Made by a program: the position numbers and the translations under genes
Notes under the pieces: model-generated
What the model saw: only the letters and a program-made list of their open reading frames with translations
Database searches by the model: none
Told to the model about the DNA's origin: nothing
Shown here: positions 16,409 through 23,807 of the stretch, piece after piece
Numbering within the stretch: position 1 is the stretch's first letter
Layout of the letters: each line of letters starts with the position of its first letter
From: Paenibacillus polymyxa
GTDB lineage: Bacteria; Bacillota; Bacilli; Paenibacillales; Paenibacillaceae
NCBI RefSeq assembly: GCF_018614975.1
Contig: NZ_JAGGNR010000011.1
Span: forward strand, 248,001-312,000
DNA length: 64,000 nucleotides
Reading direction: 5' to 3'

Positions 16409-16684
16409 ATGGGTAACAACATTTCCAAAGATGCACTGAATGCAATCAACAAGAAAACGGGTAAAACGATAACAGAAGGTGCCGTCAAAAAATTGGCAAG
16501 TACGGTGAAACCAACGACGATTCAGAATGAAGCTCAGTTGCGCCAATTGATCAAACAAGTATCCGCCATGGCGAAAGTTCCGGTATCTGAGGATACGGTT
16601 AAGGATATTGTGAGTGCGGTCAAGAAAAGCGGATTGAATCCGAGCAGTATGGAATCGTTAATGAAAATGATGATGAAAAAATAA
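16409..16684 (+). CDS. spoVIF: Stage VI sporulation protein F (SpoVIF family)
   Basis: The 91-residue protein has the SpoVIF family pattern: an N-terminal ISKDALNAINKKTGK segment, a central LRQLIKQVSAMAKVPVSEDT, and a short Met/Lys-rich C-terminus ending SLMKMMMKK. In B. subtilis SpoVIF is a mother-cell protein needed for coat assembly together with GerE. ATG 16409 has a GGAGGAGGGGAG upstream. A sigma-K-like promoter precedes it. In B. subtilis the gene lies elsewhere (yjcC), so the location is lineage-specific. Confidence 0.8.
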   Translation: MGNNISKDALNAINKKTGKTITEGAVKKLASTVKPTTIQNEAQLRQLIKQVSAMAKVPVSEDTVKDIVSAVKKSGLNPSSMESLMKMMMKK

Positions 16685-16686
16685 TA

Positions 16687-16768
16687 GATCACACCTGCTT
16701 GTGCAGGTGATCCAGTAAGACAAAAAGACGAGTCGGCTCCTGTCGGCTTGCTTTTTTGTCTTTTTTTT
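16687..16768 (+). terminator. Hairpin pair with T-run after spoVIF
   Basis: CACCTGC and GCAGGTG flanked by GATC form a first hairpin (16687-16712). A second pairing of AAGACAAAAAG with CTTTTTTGTCTT (about 16717-16762) ends in TTTTTTTT. The second arm is the likely terminator. Confidence 0.6.
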
Positions 16769-16857
16769 GGAAAATTGAGCTGAATTTCGTGTTATAATGG
16801 TTGCAATTGTCACAGTGTCAGTGATGAATATCGGACTAAAGGGGAGACTGCTGGATT

Positions 16858-17037
16858 ATGAGCGCAATGGACAAGATGTGGCTGTCATTGGTCGCCATCC
16901 TTATTATGGGACTATCTGTATTCCTGATTACGTTTGCTCGTGCCAAAACAAAAGGTATTGTACGGGGGCTTCTTTCTCTGATTGCATTTTTGATTATGCT
17001 GATTGGTTTTTTTGGTGGAATCGCTTCTCTGACCTGA
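16858..17037 (+). CDS. Small DUF2768-type membrane protein (YphE-like)
   Basis: The 59-residue protein consists of two membrane helices (about 8-26 and 37-56) joined by a basic loop RAKTKGIVRG. Length and placement between gpsA and the YphF-like lipoprotein match yphE of Bacillus. AAAGGGGAG lies 11 nt before the ATG, and a -10-like TATAAT is at 16793-16798. Function is unknown; in Bacillus it is linked to the sporulation cluster. Confidence 0.7.
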   Translation: MSAMDKMWLSLVAILIMGLSVFLITFARAKTKGIVRGLLSLIAFLIMLIGFFGGIASLT

Positions 17038-17120
17038 TTTCCTATGCCTGAAGGATAACATCCGCATAAGCACATCATAAGAACTGACACAATGAACACG
17101 GATGAGGGGAGTGTGAGCCT

Positions 17121-17738
17121 ATGGGGCCGCATGATACGCAGGGTCGGACAGGGCGTTATCCGGAATTACACGCGGCTTTGCTGGAAACGGCCAAAGCCTG
17201 GAACACACAGCCGCAGACATGGTTACTTGGAGGAAGTTGTGGGTTGCTGCTTCAAGGGGTGGAGTTGCAACAGGCTCCGAGAGATATTGATATCTATGCG
17301 GATGTTGCTGCTGCTAAAGGACTTCACCGTAGCGCTCCGGGGGAAATGCTTGACGAGCCTACAGTGGACAAGACAGGACCGTATGCTTCTCTGCTGAGCC
17401 ACTATCAGGTGGGTGAATGTGCGTTGGAACTGGTTGGTGGTTTCGAAATATGGGCTCGCAAAAGTTGGTACCGTATCGAGATTGAACATGTACTTGCTCC
17501 GCATGCACCAGTAGCACAAGTGGGTCCATATACCCTGCGACTTATGCCGCTTGCGCATGAGCTGTTGTTTAATCTGCTGCGAGGTCGTGAAGATCGTTAT
17601 CTACCCATTGCGTCACAGATGCGTCAGCAACCACATGCACATCAACCTATAATGATGCTGTTAAGTCAACAGAATGTATGGACAAGCCGCTTTAGAGCCG
17701 AAGTGGAAGAACTTGTTGGCTTTGCATGGCCCCAGTAG
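17121..17738 (+). CDS. Nucleotidyltransferase-fold protein of unknown substrate
   Basis: The 205-residue protein has the minimal nucleotidyltransferase pattern LLGGSCGLLLQG followed by PRDIDIYAD, that is, GGS and a DxD pair that could bind Mg-NTP. A third acidic residue may be in ELVGGFEIW. A helical C-terminal half contains LAHELLFNLLRGREDRY. The pattern resembles antitoxin-like or AbiEii-type nucleotidyltransferases, but no toxin or abortive-infection partner lies next to it. GAGGGGAG precedes the ATG. It is followed 17 nt later by a ferredoxin gene. Confidence 0.65.
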   Translation: MGPHDTQGRTGRYPELHAALLETAKAWNTQPQTWLLGGSCGLLLQGVELQQAPRDIDIYADVAAAKGLHRSAPGEMLDEPTVDKTGPYASLLSHYQVGECALELVGGFEIWARKSWYRIEIEHVLAPHAPVAQVGPYTLRLMPLAHELLFNLLRGREDRYLPIASQMRQQPHAHQPIMMLLSQQNVWTSRFRAEVEELVGFAWPQ

Positions 17739-17755
17739 GTTGAGGGAGGAAAATA

Positions 17756-18106
17756 ATGGACTATAAAGTTACTTTTTTGCCTATGAACAAATCGATAGCG
17801 CTCAAACCAGGAGCAACACTTCTGCATGCAGCACGACGTGCCGGAGTTAAGATTACGACCCGATGTGATGGTAAAGCGGCTTGCCTGATGTGTAAGGTGA
17901 ACGTGGACGAAGAACATCGGGCGGAACTGTATCCACCAACAGATGCAGAAAAGCGCAAGCTGGGTTCACTGTTGGAAGCAGGTACGCGACTGTCCTGTCA
18001 GGCCAAGGTGTGTGGATCTCTATCGGTTCATGTTCCAGAGGACCCGCTGAAGGCAGCCATTCGCAAACAACTGGAACGTCAGCAACAGGAAGACGACTGG
18101 TTCTGA
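17756..18106 (+). CDS. 2Fe-2S ferredoxin-like protein
   Basis: The 116-residue protein has a plant/adrenodoxin-type 2Fe-2S cluster motif: CDGKAACLMC (C-x5-C-x2-C) at residues 37-46 and a fourth Cys in LSCQAKV near 80. It would carry electrons in the cytoplasm; its partner is not visible. The C-terminal KQLERQQQEDDWF is charged. GGAGG precedes the ATG at 17756. It is probably cotranscribed with the nucleotidyltransferase-like gene. Confidence 0.85.
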   Translation: MDYKVTFLPMNKSIALKPGATLLHAARRAGVKITTRCDGKAACLMCKVNVDEEHRAELYPPTDAEKRKLGSLLEAGTRLSCQAKVCGSLSVHVPEDPLKAAIRKQLERQQQEDDWF

Positions 18107-18152
18107 GCGTTATGAAATTGATTCTCTAATGAGTTATTCAAGGAGGACACGA

Positions 18153-18932
18153 ATGATTAGGAACAAGCCAAAATGTGTTGAAGGAAGCAGACGGCAGCGT
18201 CTTATGTATCAGATGGGCGGTCTGCTGTTATTCCTGTTGTTTGCTTTTACAGCAAGTGGTTGTATGTATCCATCGCAGAGCAATTCGGACCCTAAGATCG
18301 CCTATCGAGAAAGCGTAAACCGTATTCAGAGTGCGGTCGAGGCATTCCAGCAAGATGAGGGGATTTTACCAATCATCAATGCAGACATGGAAACGCCAAA
18401 ATATGAAAAGTTCAGAGTGGATCTGCCCAAGTTGAAGCAACTGGGGTATCTGGATGAAATACCGGGAACCGCTTTTGAAAGTGGTGGTAGCGCTTACTTC
18501 CTGATCCAGGATGAAGAAGTGAATCCCACCGTTAAAGTGATGGATCTTCTGACCGTACAGAAAGTGAATGATGTACAGCGAATGGTTAATCAATATAAGT
18601 CCGTACATAACAATAAGCTGCCAACTGGGGAAGAACTGTATCCGGGGTTATATGCTGTGGATATGGAGCAGGCTTCACAGGCGGGTACACCTTCCATAAC
18701 ATTGAATAGTGTATATTCAGGTCAGGCCTTACCTTTTATGATGGATGACGAAGGCAAGGTCTATGTAGATTATGCTTTTGATATTATGCAGGCAGTGGAA
18801 AAGTCTGACGTGTCTCCAGCAGAGACTGAAGATGTTCGGGATTTGCTGGTGGAACACTCCTACTTCGTACCTGTAAAATCCATTTTCTACGCTTGGCAAA
18901 ATAATGCGCCAGTTGCCCAGCCGATAAAATAA
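18153..18932 (+). CDS. YphF-like lipoprotein
   Basis: The 259-residue precursor has a basic N-terminus, a hydrophobic segment and the lipobox TASGC near residue 36-37, so it is anchored to the outer face of the membrane. The mature part begins with NSDPKIAYRESVNRIQSAVEAFQ and has no catalytic motif I recognise. Length and position, directly before spoIVA, agree with yphF of Bacillus. ATG 18153 is decided by AAGGAGGAC; an ATG 24 nt upstream has none. Confidence 0.75.
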   Translation: MIRNKPKCVEGSRRQRLMYQMGGLLLFLLFAFTASGCMYPSQSNSDPKIAYRESVNRIQSAVEAFQQDEGILPIINADMETPKYEKFRVDLPKLKQLGYLDEIPGTAFESGGSAYFLIQDEEVNPTVKVMDLLTVQKVNDVQRMVNQYKSVHNNKLPTGEELYPGLYAVDMEQASQAGTPSITLNSVYSGQALPFMMDDEGKVYVDYAFDIMQAVEKSDVSPAETEDVRDLLVEHSYFVPVKSIFYAWQNNAPVAQPIK

Positions 18933-18987
18933 GCATGGTTGCAAAATGTTCTAGCTGTATGACCACCATGGCTCTAATGGTTCAAAA

Positions 18988-19022
18988 AGAGATATTCCAA
19001 ATAAGGGATATCTCTTTTTTCT
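18988..19022 (+). terminator. Intrinsic terminator after the YphF-like gene
   Basis: AGAGATATTCC (18988-18998) pairs with GGATATCTCT (19006-19015), followed by TTTTTT. Confidence 0.85.
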
Positions 19023-19156
19023 TTTGTCAGTATGAGCAATAACCGTCATAAAAGCTTCACGGATCACATAAAGTAGATTGAAATAAAGACGCGCAGTCCG
19101 AGATCGGGGGATTCTCCTAATGTCATCACCTTAAGATAAAAAAACAAAAATACGCG

Positions 19157-19185
19157 TCATATTGCCGCATACGGATACATAAGAT
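19157..19185 (+). promoter_or_regulatory. Candidate sigma-E promoter of spoIVA
   Basis: TCATATT (19157-19163) matches the sigma-E -35 (KMATATT). After 14 nt CATAAGAT (19178-19185) partly matches the -10 CATACANT. spoIVA is a sigma-E gene in Bacillus, which supports the call. The rest of 19023-19326 holds no gene that I can see. Confidence 0.55.
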
Positions 19186-19326
19186 GATACTAGTCCAATT
19201 GCATGTACGAGTTAACGCCGCTCTCGCCGGTTTCATCAGAATGCAACGTTCGGCGGCGGACGACTTCCGGGCACTCACAAAGGCGGCTCTACCGTTGCAG
19301 GGATTTCAGTCTTCTGATTGAAAAAA

Positions 19327-19358
19327 CGAAGCGGATGCTCTTTAGCATTTTTCCTTCG
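19327..19358 (+). promoter_or_regulatory. Hairpin just upstream of the spoIVA ribosome binding site
   Basis: CGAAG (19327-19331) pairs with CTTCG (19354-19358), and inside it ATGCT pairs with AGCAT around a CTTT loop. The structure ends 12 nt before GGGAGGGGA and could influence translation or mRNA stability. Confidence 0.4.
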
Positions 19359-19382
19359 GAGTAATTTAGGGAGGGGATTTCA

Positions 19383-20861
19383 TTGGAGAAAGTGGACATT
19401 TTTAAGGACATAGCTGAGCGGACCGGAGGGGATATTTATCTCGGGGTTGTCGGCGCAGTCCGGACGGGAAAATCAACATTTATTAAACGATTCATGGAAA
19501 CCATTGTGTTGCCAAACATCACTAACGAGGCTGACCGTGGTCGAGCGGTGGATGAACTTCCACAGAGTGCAGCAGGTAAGACCATCATGACTACTGAACC
19601 GAAATTCGTACCAAATAACGCAGTCCAGATCAAGGTGGCAGAAGGACTCGATGTCAATGTGCGACTTGTGGATTGTGTAGGTTATGCGGTGGAAGGAGCC
19701 AAGGGATACGAGGATGAGAATGGTCCACGCATGATCTCCACGCCTTGGTTCGAGGAACCAATTCCATTCCAGGAAGCCGCCGAGATTGGTACTCGCAAAG
19801 TCATTCAGGAGCATTCTACACTGGGTGTTGTGGTAACAACAGACGGCACAATCGCCGAAATTGCCCGCAGTTCCTATGTGGAATCTGAAGAAAGGGTCAT
19901 TGCAGAATTGAAAGAAGTGGGTAAACCGTTTGTCCTGGTCATCAACTCCACTCGTCCTCGCAGTGAAGAAACCCTGCAATTGCGTAGTGAGCTTGCTGCC
20001 AAATACGACATTCCGGTGATGACACTCAGTGCAGCGACCATGACGGAAGATGATGTGACGGGTGTACTTCGTGAAGTGCTCTATGAGTTCCCTGTGCATG
20101 AAGTGAATGTAAACTTGCCGAGCTGGGTTATGGTGCTGAGCGAGACTCACTGGCTGCGGAACAACTACGAAAATTCCGTACGTGACACCGTCAAGGATAT
20201 TCGCAGACTTCGTGACGTGGATCGGGTAGTCGCTCAGTTCATGGAATATGAATTCATTGATCGCGCAGGTCTGAGTGGCATGAATATGGGGCAGGGTGTA
20301 GCCGAAATTGACCTGTACGCGCCGGATGAACTGTATGATCAGATTCTCGTGGAAGTGGTTGGCATCGAGATTCGCGGTAAGGATCATCTGCTGCAATTGA
20401 TGCAGGAATTCTCGCATGCGAAGAGAGAATATGACCGCTTCGCAGAAGCGCTGGAGATGGTCAAAACGACCGGATACGGCATTGCTGCTCCATCTCTCGC
20501 CGAGATGGCTCTGGATGAACCTGAGCTCATTCGTCAGGGCACCAAATTTGGCGTACGTCTGAAAGCAACGGCACCGTCCATTCACATGATCCGGGTTGAT
20601 GTGGAATCGGAGTTCGCTCCAATCATCGGTACGGAGAAACAAAGTGAGGAACTGGTGAGATACCTGATGCAGGACTTCGAGAACGATCCGATCAAGGTAT
20701 GGGATTCAGACATGTTCGGTCGTTCGCTGCACTCCATTGTGCGAGAAGGTATTCAGGGCAAAATTGCCATGATGCCGGATAATGCAAGATACAAATTGCA
20801 AGAGACGCTGGGAAGAATCATTAATGAAGGTTCAGGTGGCTTGATCGCTATCATCCTGTAA
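19383..20861 (+). CDS. spoIVA: Stage IV sporulation protein A (spore coat morphogenetic ATPase)
   Basis: SpoIVA polymerises on the forespore surface using ATP hydrolysis and forms the base on which the coat assembles. The 492-residue length is exact for the family. The N-terminal TRAFAC-type ATPase domain shows Walker A GAVRTGKST at 24-32 and DCVGYAVEGAKG near 99-110; the C-terminal half is the anchoring region ending in GGLIAIIL. The start is TTG 19383 with GGGAGGGGA upstream. A sigma-E-like promoter lies 200 nt upstream. Confidence 0.98.
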   Translation: MEKVDIFKDIAERTGGDIYLGVVGAVRTGKSTFIKRFMETIVLPNITNEADRGRAVDELPQSAAGKTIMTTEPKFVPNNAVQIKVAEGLDVNVRLVDCVGYAVEGAKGYEDENGPRMISTPWFEEPIPFQEAAEIGTRKVIQEHSTLGVVVTTDGTIAEIARSSYVESEERVIAELKEVGKPFVLVINSTRPRSEETLQLRSELAAKYDIPVMTLSAATMTEDDVTGVLREVLYEFPVHEVNVNLPSWVMVLSETHWLRNNYENSVRDTVKDIRRLRDVDRVVAQFMEYEFIDRAGLSGMNMGQGVAEIDLYAPDELYDQILVEVVGIEIRGKDHLLQLMQEFSHAKREYDRFAEALEMVKTTGYGIAAPSLAEMALDEPELIRQGTKFGVRLKATAPSIHMIRVDVESEFAPIIGTEKQSEELVRYLMQDFENDPIKVWDSDMFGRSLHSIVREGIQGKIAMMPDNARYKLQETLGRIINEGSGGLIAIIL

Positions 20862-20867
20862 GACACC

Positions 20868-20906
20868 AAAAGACCGTAAGGGGGCATCCCCTCGCGGTCT
20901 TTTTTA
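20868..20906 (+). terminator. Intrinsic terminator of spoIVA
   Basis: AAAAGACCG (20868-20876) with inner AGGGG pairs with CCCCT and CGGTCTTTT (20895-20903), followed by T residues. Confidence 0.9.
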
Positions 20907-20969
20907 TGCGATTTCTTTATTTTGGATGAAATGGATAGGAAGAATAGTACTTTCGAAAAAACTTAGCGA

Positions 20970-20993
20970 GTTTTAGCTTTAAATTGCTAAAAC
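20970..20993 (+). repeat. 8-bp inverted repeat upstream of the sugar importer
   Basis: GTTTTAGC (20970-20977), 8 nt, GCTAAAAC (20986-20993). It lies directly before the -35 element at 20997 and could be an operator half of the importer control region. Confidence 0.4.
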
Positions 20994-20996
20994 CCA

Positions 20997-21025
20997 TTTA
21001 CATACTAGGGATTAGCCGTTATATT
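20997..21025 (+). promoter_or_regulatory. Sigma-A promoter of the sugar ABC importer operon
   Basis: TTTACA (20997-21002), a 17-nt spacer and TATATT (21020-21025); each element is one base from consensus. The start point would be near 21032. Confidence 0.7.
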
Positions 21026-21038
21026 AATATTCAACTAT

Positions 21039-21054
21039 TGTGATCGAGATCACA
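21039..21054 (+). promoter_or_regulatory. Perfect CRP/FNR-type operator
   Basis: TGTGATCGAGATCACA is a perfect 7-bp inverted repeat and an exact TGTGA-N6-TCACA site. It lies just downstream of the predicted start point (about +7 to +23), 25 nt before the start codon, so a bound protein would be expected to repress rather than activate. Confidence 0.7.
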
Positions 21055-21078
21055 GAGAGTGGACAGGGGGAGACAGAG

Positions 21079-22176
21079 ATGAAAAGAAAAGAGACAAAAT
21101 GGGTATGGTTGAGTGTGTTATTAGTATTTACATTGGCGCTGTCCGCTTGCGGAATCAAAAAAGAACCGGCTGCCACTTCCGCCTCGGGTGCATCAAATGA
21201 TACACCAAAAACGGAAGCAGTTACAGGCCCTCTAAGTGGCAAGCGGATTGCACTTATTATGGAGTTTAATACAGGTACTTTCTCGCAGCAATATGTACAG
21301 GGTGTAAAAGAAGAAATCGAAAAATTCGGTGGAGAACTGACAACGTTTGTTGCCGATAATGACAAAGCAAAGATGGTATCCTTGCTTGATAGCGCAATTA
21401 ATCAGAAATTCGATGCCATTCTCACGGATCACGGGGACTCCCTGCTGGAGCCAGGTGTGAAGAAGGCAGTAGAACAGAACATTCCAGTGGTTGTGTTCGA
21501 CGCAGCTATTAGTGTTCCGGGAGCTACAGTCCTGTCGCAGGATGACCAGAAGATGGCTGAGCTGACGCTGGAGCAAATGAAAAAAGATATCAATGGACAA
21601 GGTAACATCGTCAAAGTATGGGTAGCTGGTTTTGCACCGATGGAACGCCGTCAGATCGCATACGGTGAATTCATGAAAGCAAATCCGGACATCAAGGAAA
21701 TAGCTACATTCGGTTCTGCACAGAACCCGGCACTGGATACGCAGGCCAAAATGGAGGCCATCCTCAAACAGTATCCAAAAGGCGAAATTACAGCCGTATG
21801 GACTGCTTGGGATGAGTTCGCCAAAGGTGCGGCACGTGCCATTCAGCAAGCTGGACGTGACGAGATCAAAGTGTATGGTATTGATATGAGTGACGAGGAC
21901 CTGCAAATGATTCAGGACCCGAAAAATCCTTGGGTAGCTTCAGCTGCTGTTGATCCAACGGATATTGGTCGCGTCCAGGTACGTTATGCTTATCAGAAGC
22001 TGAACGGAGACGAGACGGAAGATGCAGTTGTTCTTAACCCGGTCTATGTTCAACGTGAAGCTCTGCCAGATAAACAAATCTCCACTTCGGAGCTGTCAGA
22101 ATTCGTTGAGGGTTGGGGAGGCAGTACACAAGGAATCAAGGGCTGGATGAGCGAATACGGAGTTACTGCTAAATAA
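21079..22176 (+). CDS. Sugar ABC transporter substrate-binding lipoprotein
   Basis: The 365-residue precursor carries a lipoprotein signal ending in LSACG (Cys near 21). A Ser/Ala-rich linker follows, then a periplasmic-binding-protein type 1 fold of the ribose/simple-sugar class (LIMEFNTGTFSQQYVQGVKEE, VVFDAAIS, ITAVWTAWDEFAKG). The ligand is not evident; ribose-type sugars or related small polyols are likely. ATG 21079 has AGGGGGAGA upstream. It is followed by a hairpin with T-run and then the ATPase and permease genes. This operon interrupts the spoIVA-hbs order known from Bacillus. Confidence 0.88.
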   Translation: MKRKETKWVWLSVLLVFTLALSACGIKKEPAATSASGASNDTPKTEAVTGPLSGKRIALIMEFNTGTFSQQYVQGVKEEIEKFGGELTTFVADNDKAKMVSLLDSAINQKFDAILTDHGDSLLEPGVKKAVEQNIPVVVFDAAISVPGATVLSQDDQKMAELTLEQMKKDINGQGNIVKVWVAGFAPMERRQIAYGEFMKANPDIKEIATFGSAQNPALDTQAKMEAILKQYPKGEITAVWTAWDEFAKGAARAIQQAGRDEIKVYGIDMSDEDLQMIQDPKNPWVASAAVDPTDIGRVQVRYAYQKLNGDETEDAVVLNPVYVQREALPDKQISTSELSEFVEGWGGSTQGIKGWMSEYGVTAK

Positions 22177-22188
22177 GCAGCGTATGGG

Positions 22189-22214
22189 AAGCGCGCCGCA
22201 AGGCGCGCTTTTTC
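22189..22214 (+). terminator. Terminator-like hairpin between binding protein and ATPase genes
   Basis: AAGCGCGCC (22189-22197), GCAA, GGCGCGCTT (22202-22210), then TTT. Partial termination or 3'-end protection here would give more binding protein than ATPase and permease. Confidence 0.75.
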
Positions 22215-22289
22215 AAACATAAATGAAGACATGTGGGTCTGGATGAAAAAAGGGATGCTCCCGGAAGGGAACGATTGGAGGTTAACATC

Positions 22290-23807
22290 ATGAGCACTGC
22301 ACCGATACTGCTTCAAATGGAACATATCCACAAGCAGTTTTCAGGTATTCCTGCACTGAAGGATGTGGATTTCTCTGTAAAAGGCGGGGAGATTCATGCG
22401 CTGCTGGGTGCCAATGGTGCCGGTAAGAGCACGTTAATGAAAATTCTGTCGGGTGCCTATCCATTGGACCAGGGTACGATTCAGTTGAGTGGACAAGCGC
22501 TTCATTTAAGTTCTCCGGGAGACGCGAAGGCAAGCGGGATTCACTGTGTCTATCAGGAAGTGGATGCGGCACTGGTGCCTCAGCTGACGGCTGCGGAGAA
22601 CATCATGTTGGATCAGCTGGCTTCATCTGCCGGGGGTTGGTGGAAAAGTCCGCGGAAGCTGCAACAGCGTGCGGTTGAGGCGTTGAAACAATTAGGGGCG
22701 GACATATCCGTTCACCAAAAAGTGGCCGATCTGACACTTGCAGAAAAACAGATGATACTGCTGGCACGGATTTTAATTCAGGATGCCAAGGTCATCATTT
22801 TTGACGAACCTACTGCCCCGCTGAGTCAGGAAGAAACGGATGCATTTTTCCGGATTGTTCATCTGCTGAAGGAACGGGGAGTAGCCTGTATTTTCATTAC
22901 CCATCGTCTTGCGGAAGTGACGGGTCACTGTGATCGCGTTACGGTTATGAGAGATGGGCAACATGTATTTACCGGTGAAGCAAATGGACTGACGATCAAT
23001 GATTTGGTTACTCAGATGTTAGGCAAACCATTTGAAGAAGAGTTTCCAAAGACGGAAGCGCCCGTGGGGGAGCTGCTGTTAGAGGCACGTGGGCTTCGTC
23101 GTGGAGTGAAGGTCAAAGGTGTTGACCTCTCTGTACGCCGAGGTGAAGTCCTTGCTGTGGTGGGTCTGGTAGGCGCGGGTAAAACGGAAAGCTCTCGTTT
23201 GCTGATTGGTGCAGATCGTCTGGAGGGAGGCGAGATCCGGCTTAACAACCGTAACCTCCGTCTGTCTCAGCCTGCGGATGCGGCGGCTCTGGGGATTGTT
23301 TCTGTACCGGAGGAGCGACGTAAACAAGGAATCCTGATTCAGGAGAACGTGGAACGGAATTTAAGTCTGCCTTTGTTAAGCCGTCTCAGTACATTAGGTT
23401 TCGTAAGCCGCAAACGGGAACGTCTGAATGCGGAGTCATTGGTGAAACAGCTTGGAATCAAAACATCGTCCGTGAAACAGGAAGTGAAATATCTAAGCGG
23501 TGGTAATCAGCAGAAGGTAGCCATTGGTAAATGGCTTAATGCGGATGCGGATGTATTTATATTTGATGAGCCAACCAAAGGCGTGGATATTGGGGCAAAA
23601 AGTGACATTTTCCGCATCATCAATGAACTGGCTTTGGCGGGCAAGGGTGTAATCTATTTCACCTGTGAACTGGATGAAGGCATGGGAATTGGTGACCGAA
23701 TCGCTGTCATGTGCGAGGGTGTTATCGTAAAAGAGTTCAAACGAGGCGAGACTAACCAAGAACAGCTGCTATACTATGCAAGCGGTGGACAAGAGGTGCA
23801 ATCATGA
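22290..23807 (+). CDS. Ribose-type sugar ABC transporter ATP-binding protein (two ATPase domains)
   Basis: The 505-residue protein has two fused ABC domains, as in RbsA. Domain 1 has Walker A GANGAGKST near 40-48, a degenerate signature and Walker B VIIFDEPTAPL. Domain 2 has the usual RbsA-type altered P-loop GLVGAGKTE, the signature LSGGNQQK and Walker B VFIFDEPTKGVD. It energises import of the ligand caught by the upstream lipoprotein. ATG 22290 is set by GGAGGT. Its stop overlaps the permease start by ATGA. Confidence 0.93.
   Translation: MSTAPILLQMEHIHKQFSGIPALKDVDFSVKGGEIHALLGANGAGKSTLMKILSGAYPLDQGTIQLSGQALHLSSPGDAKASGIHCVYQEVDAALVPQLTAAENIMLDQLASSAGGWWKSPRKLQQRAVEALKQLGADISVHQKVADLTLAEKQMILLARILIQDAKVIIFDEPTAPLSQEETDAFFRIVHLLKERGVACIFITHRLAEVTGHCDRVTVMRDGQHVFTGEANGLTINDLVTQMLGKPFEEEFPKTEAPVGELLLEARGLRRGVKVKGVDLSVRRGEVLAVVGLVGAGKTESSRLLIGADRLEGGEIRLNNRNLRLSQPADAAALGIVSVPEERRKQGILIQENVERNLSLPLLSRLSTLGFVSRKRERLNAESLVKQLGIKTSSVKQEVKYLSGGNQQKVAIGKWLNADADVFIFDEPTKGVDIGAKSDIFRIINELALAGKGVIYFTCELDEGMGIGDRIAVMCEGVIVKEFKRGETNQEQLLYYASGGQEVQS

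Noticed and set aside
16793..16798. TATAAT before the DUF2768 gene as a full promoter
   Set aside because: No -35 at acceptable spacing (TTGGAA is 20 nt and TTGAGC 12 nt away), so it was mentioned only in the gene entry.
19473..20642. 389-codon open frame on the minus strand opposite spoIVA
   Set aside because: It is rich in Phe, His and Cys, has no ribosome binding site and mirrors the codon bias of spoIVA; it is a shadow of the sense gene.
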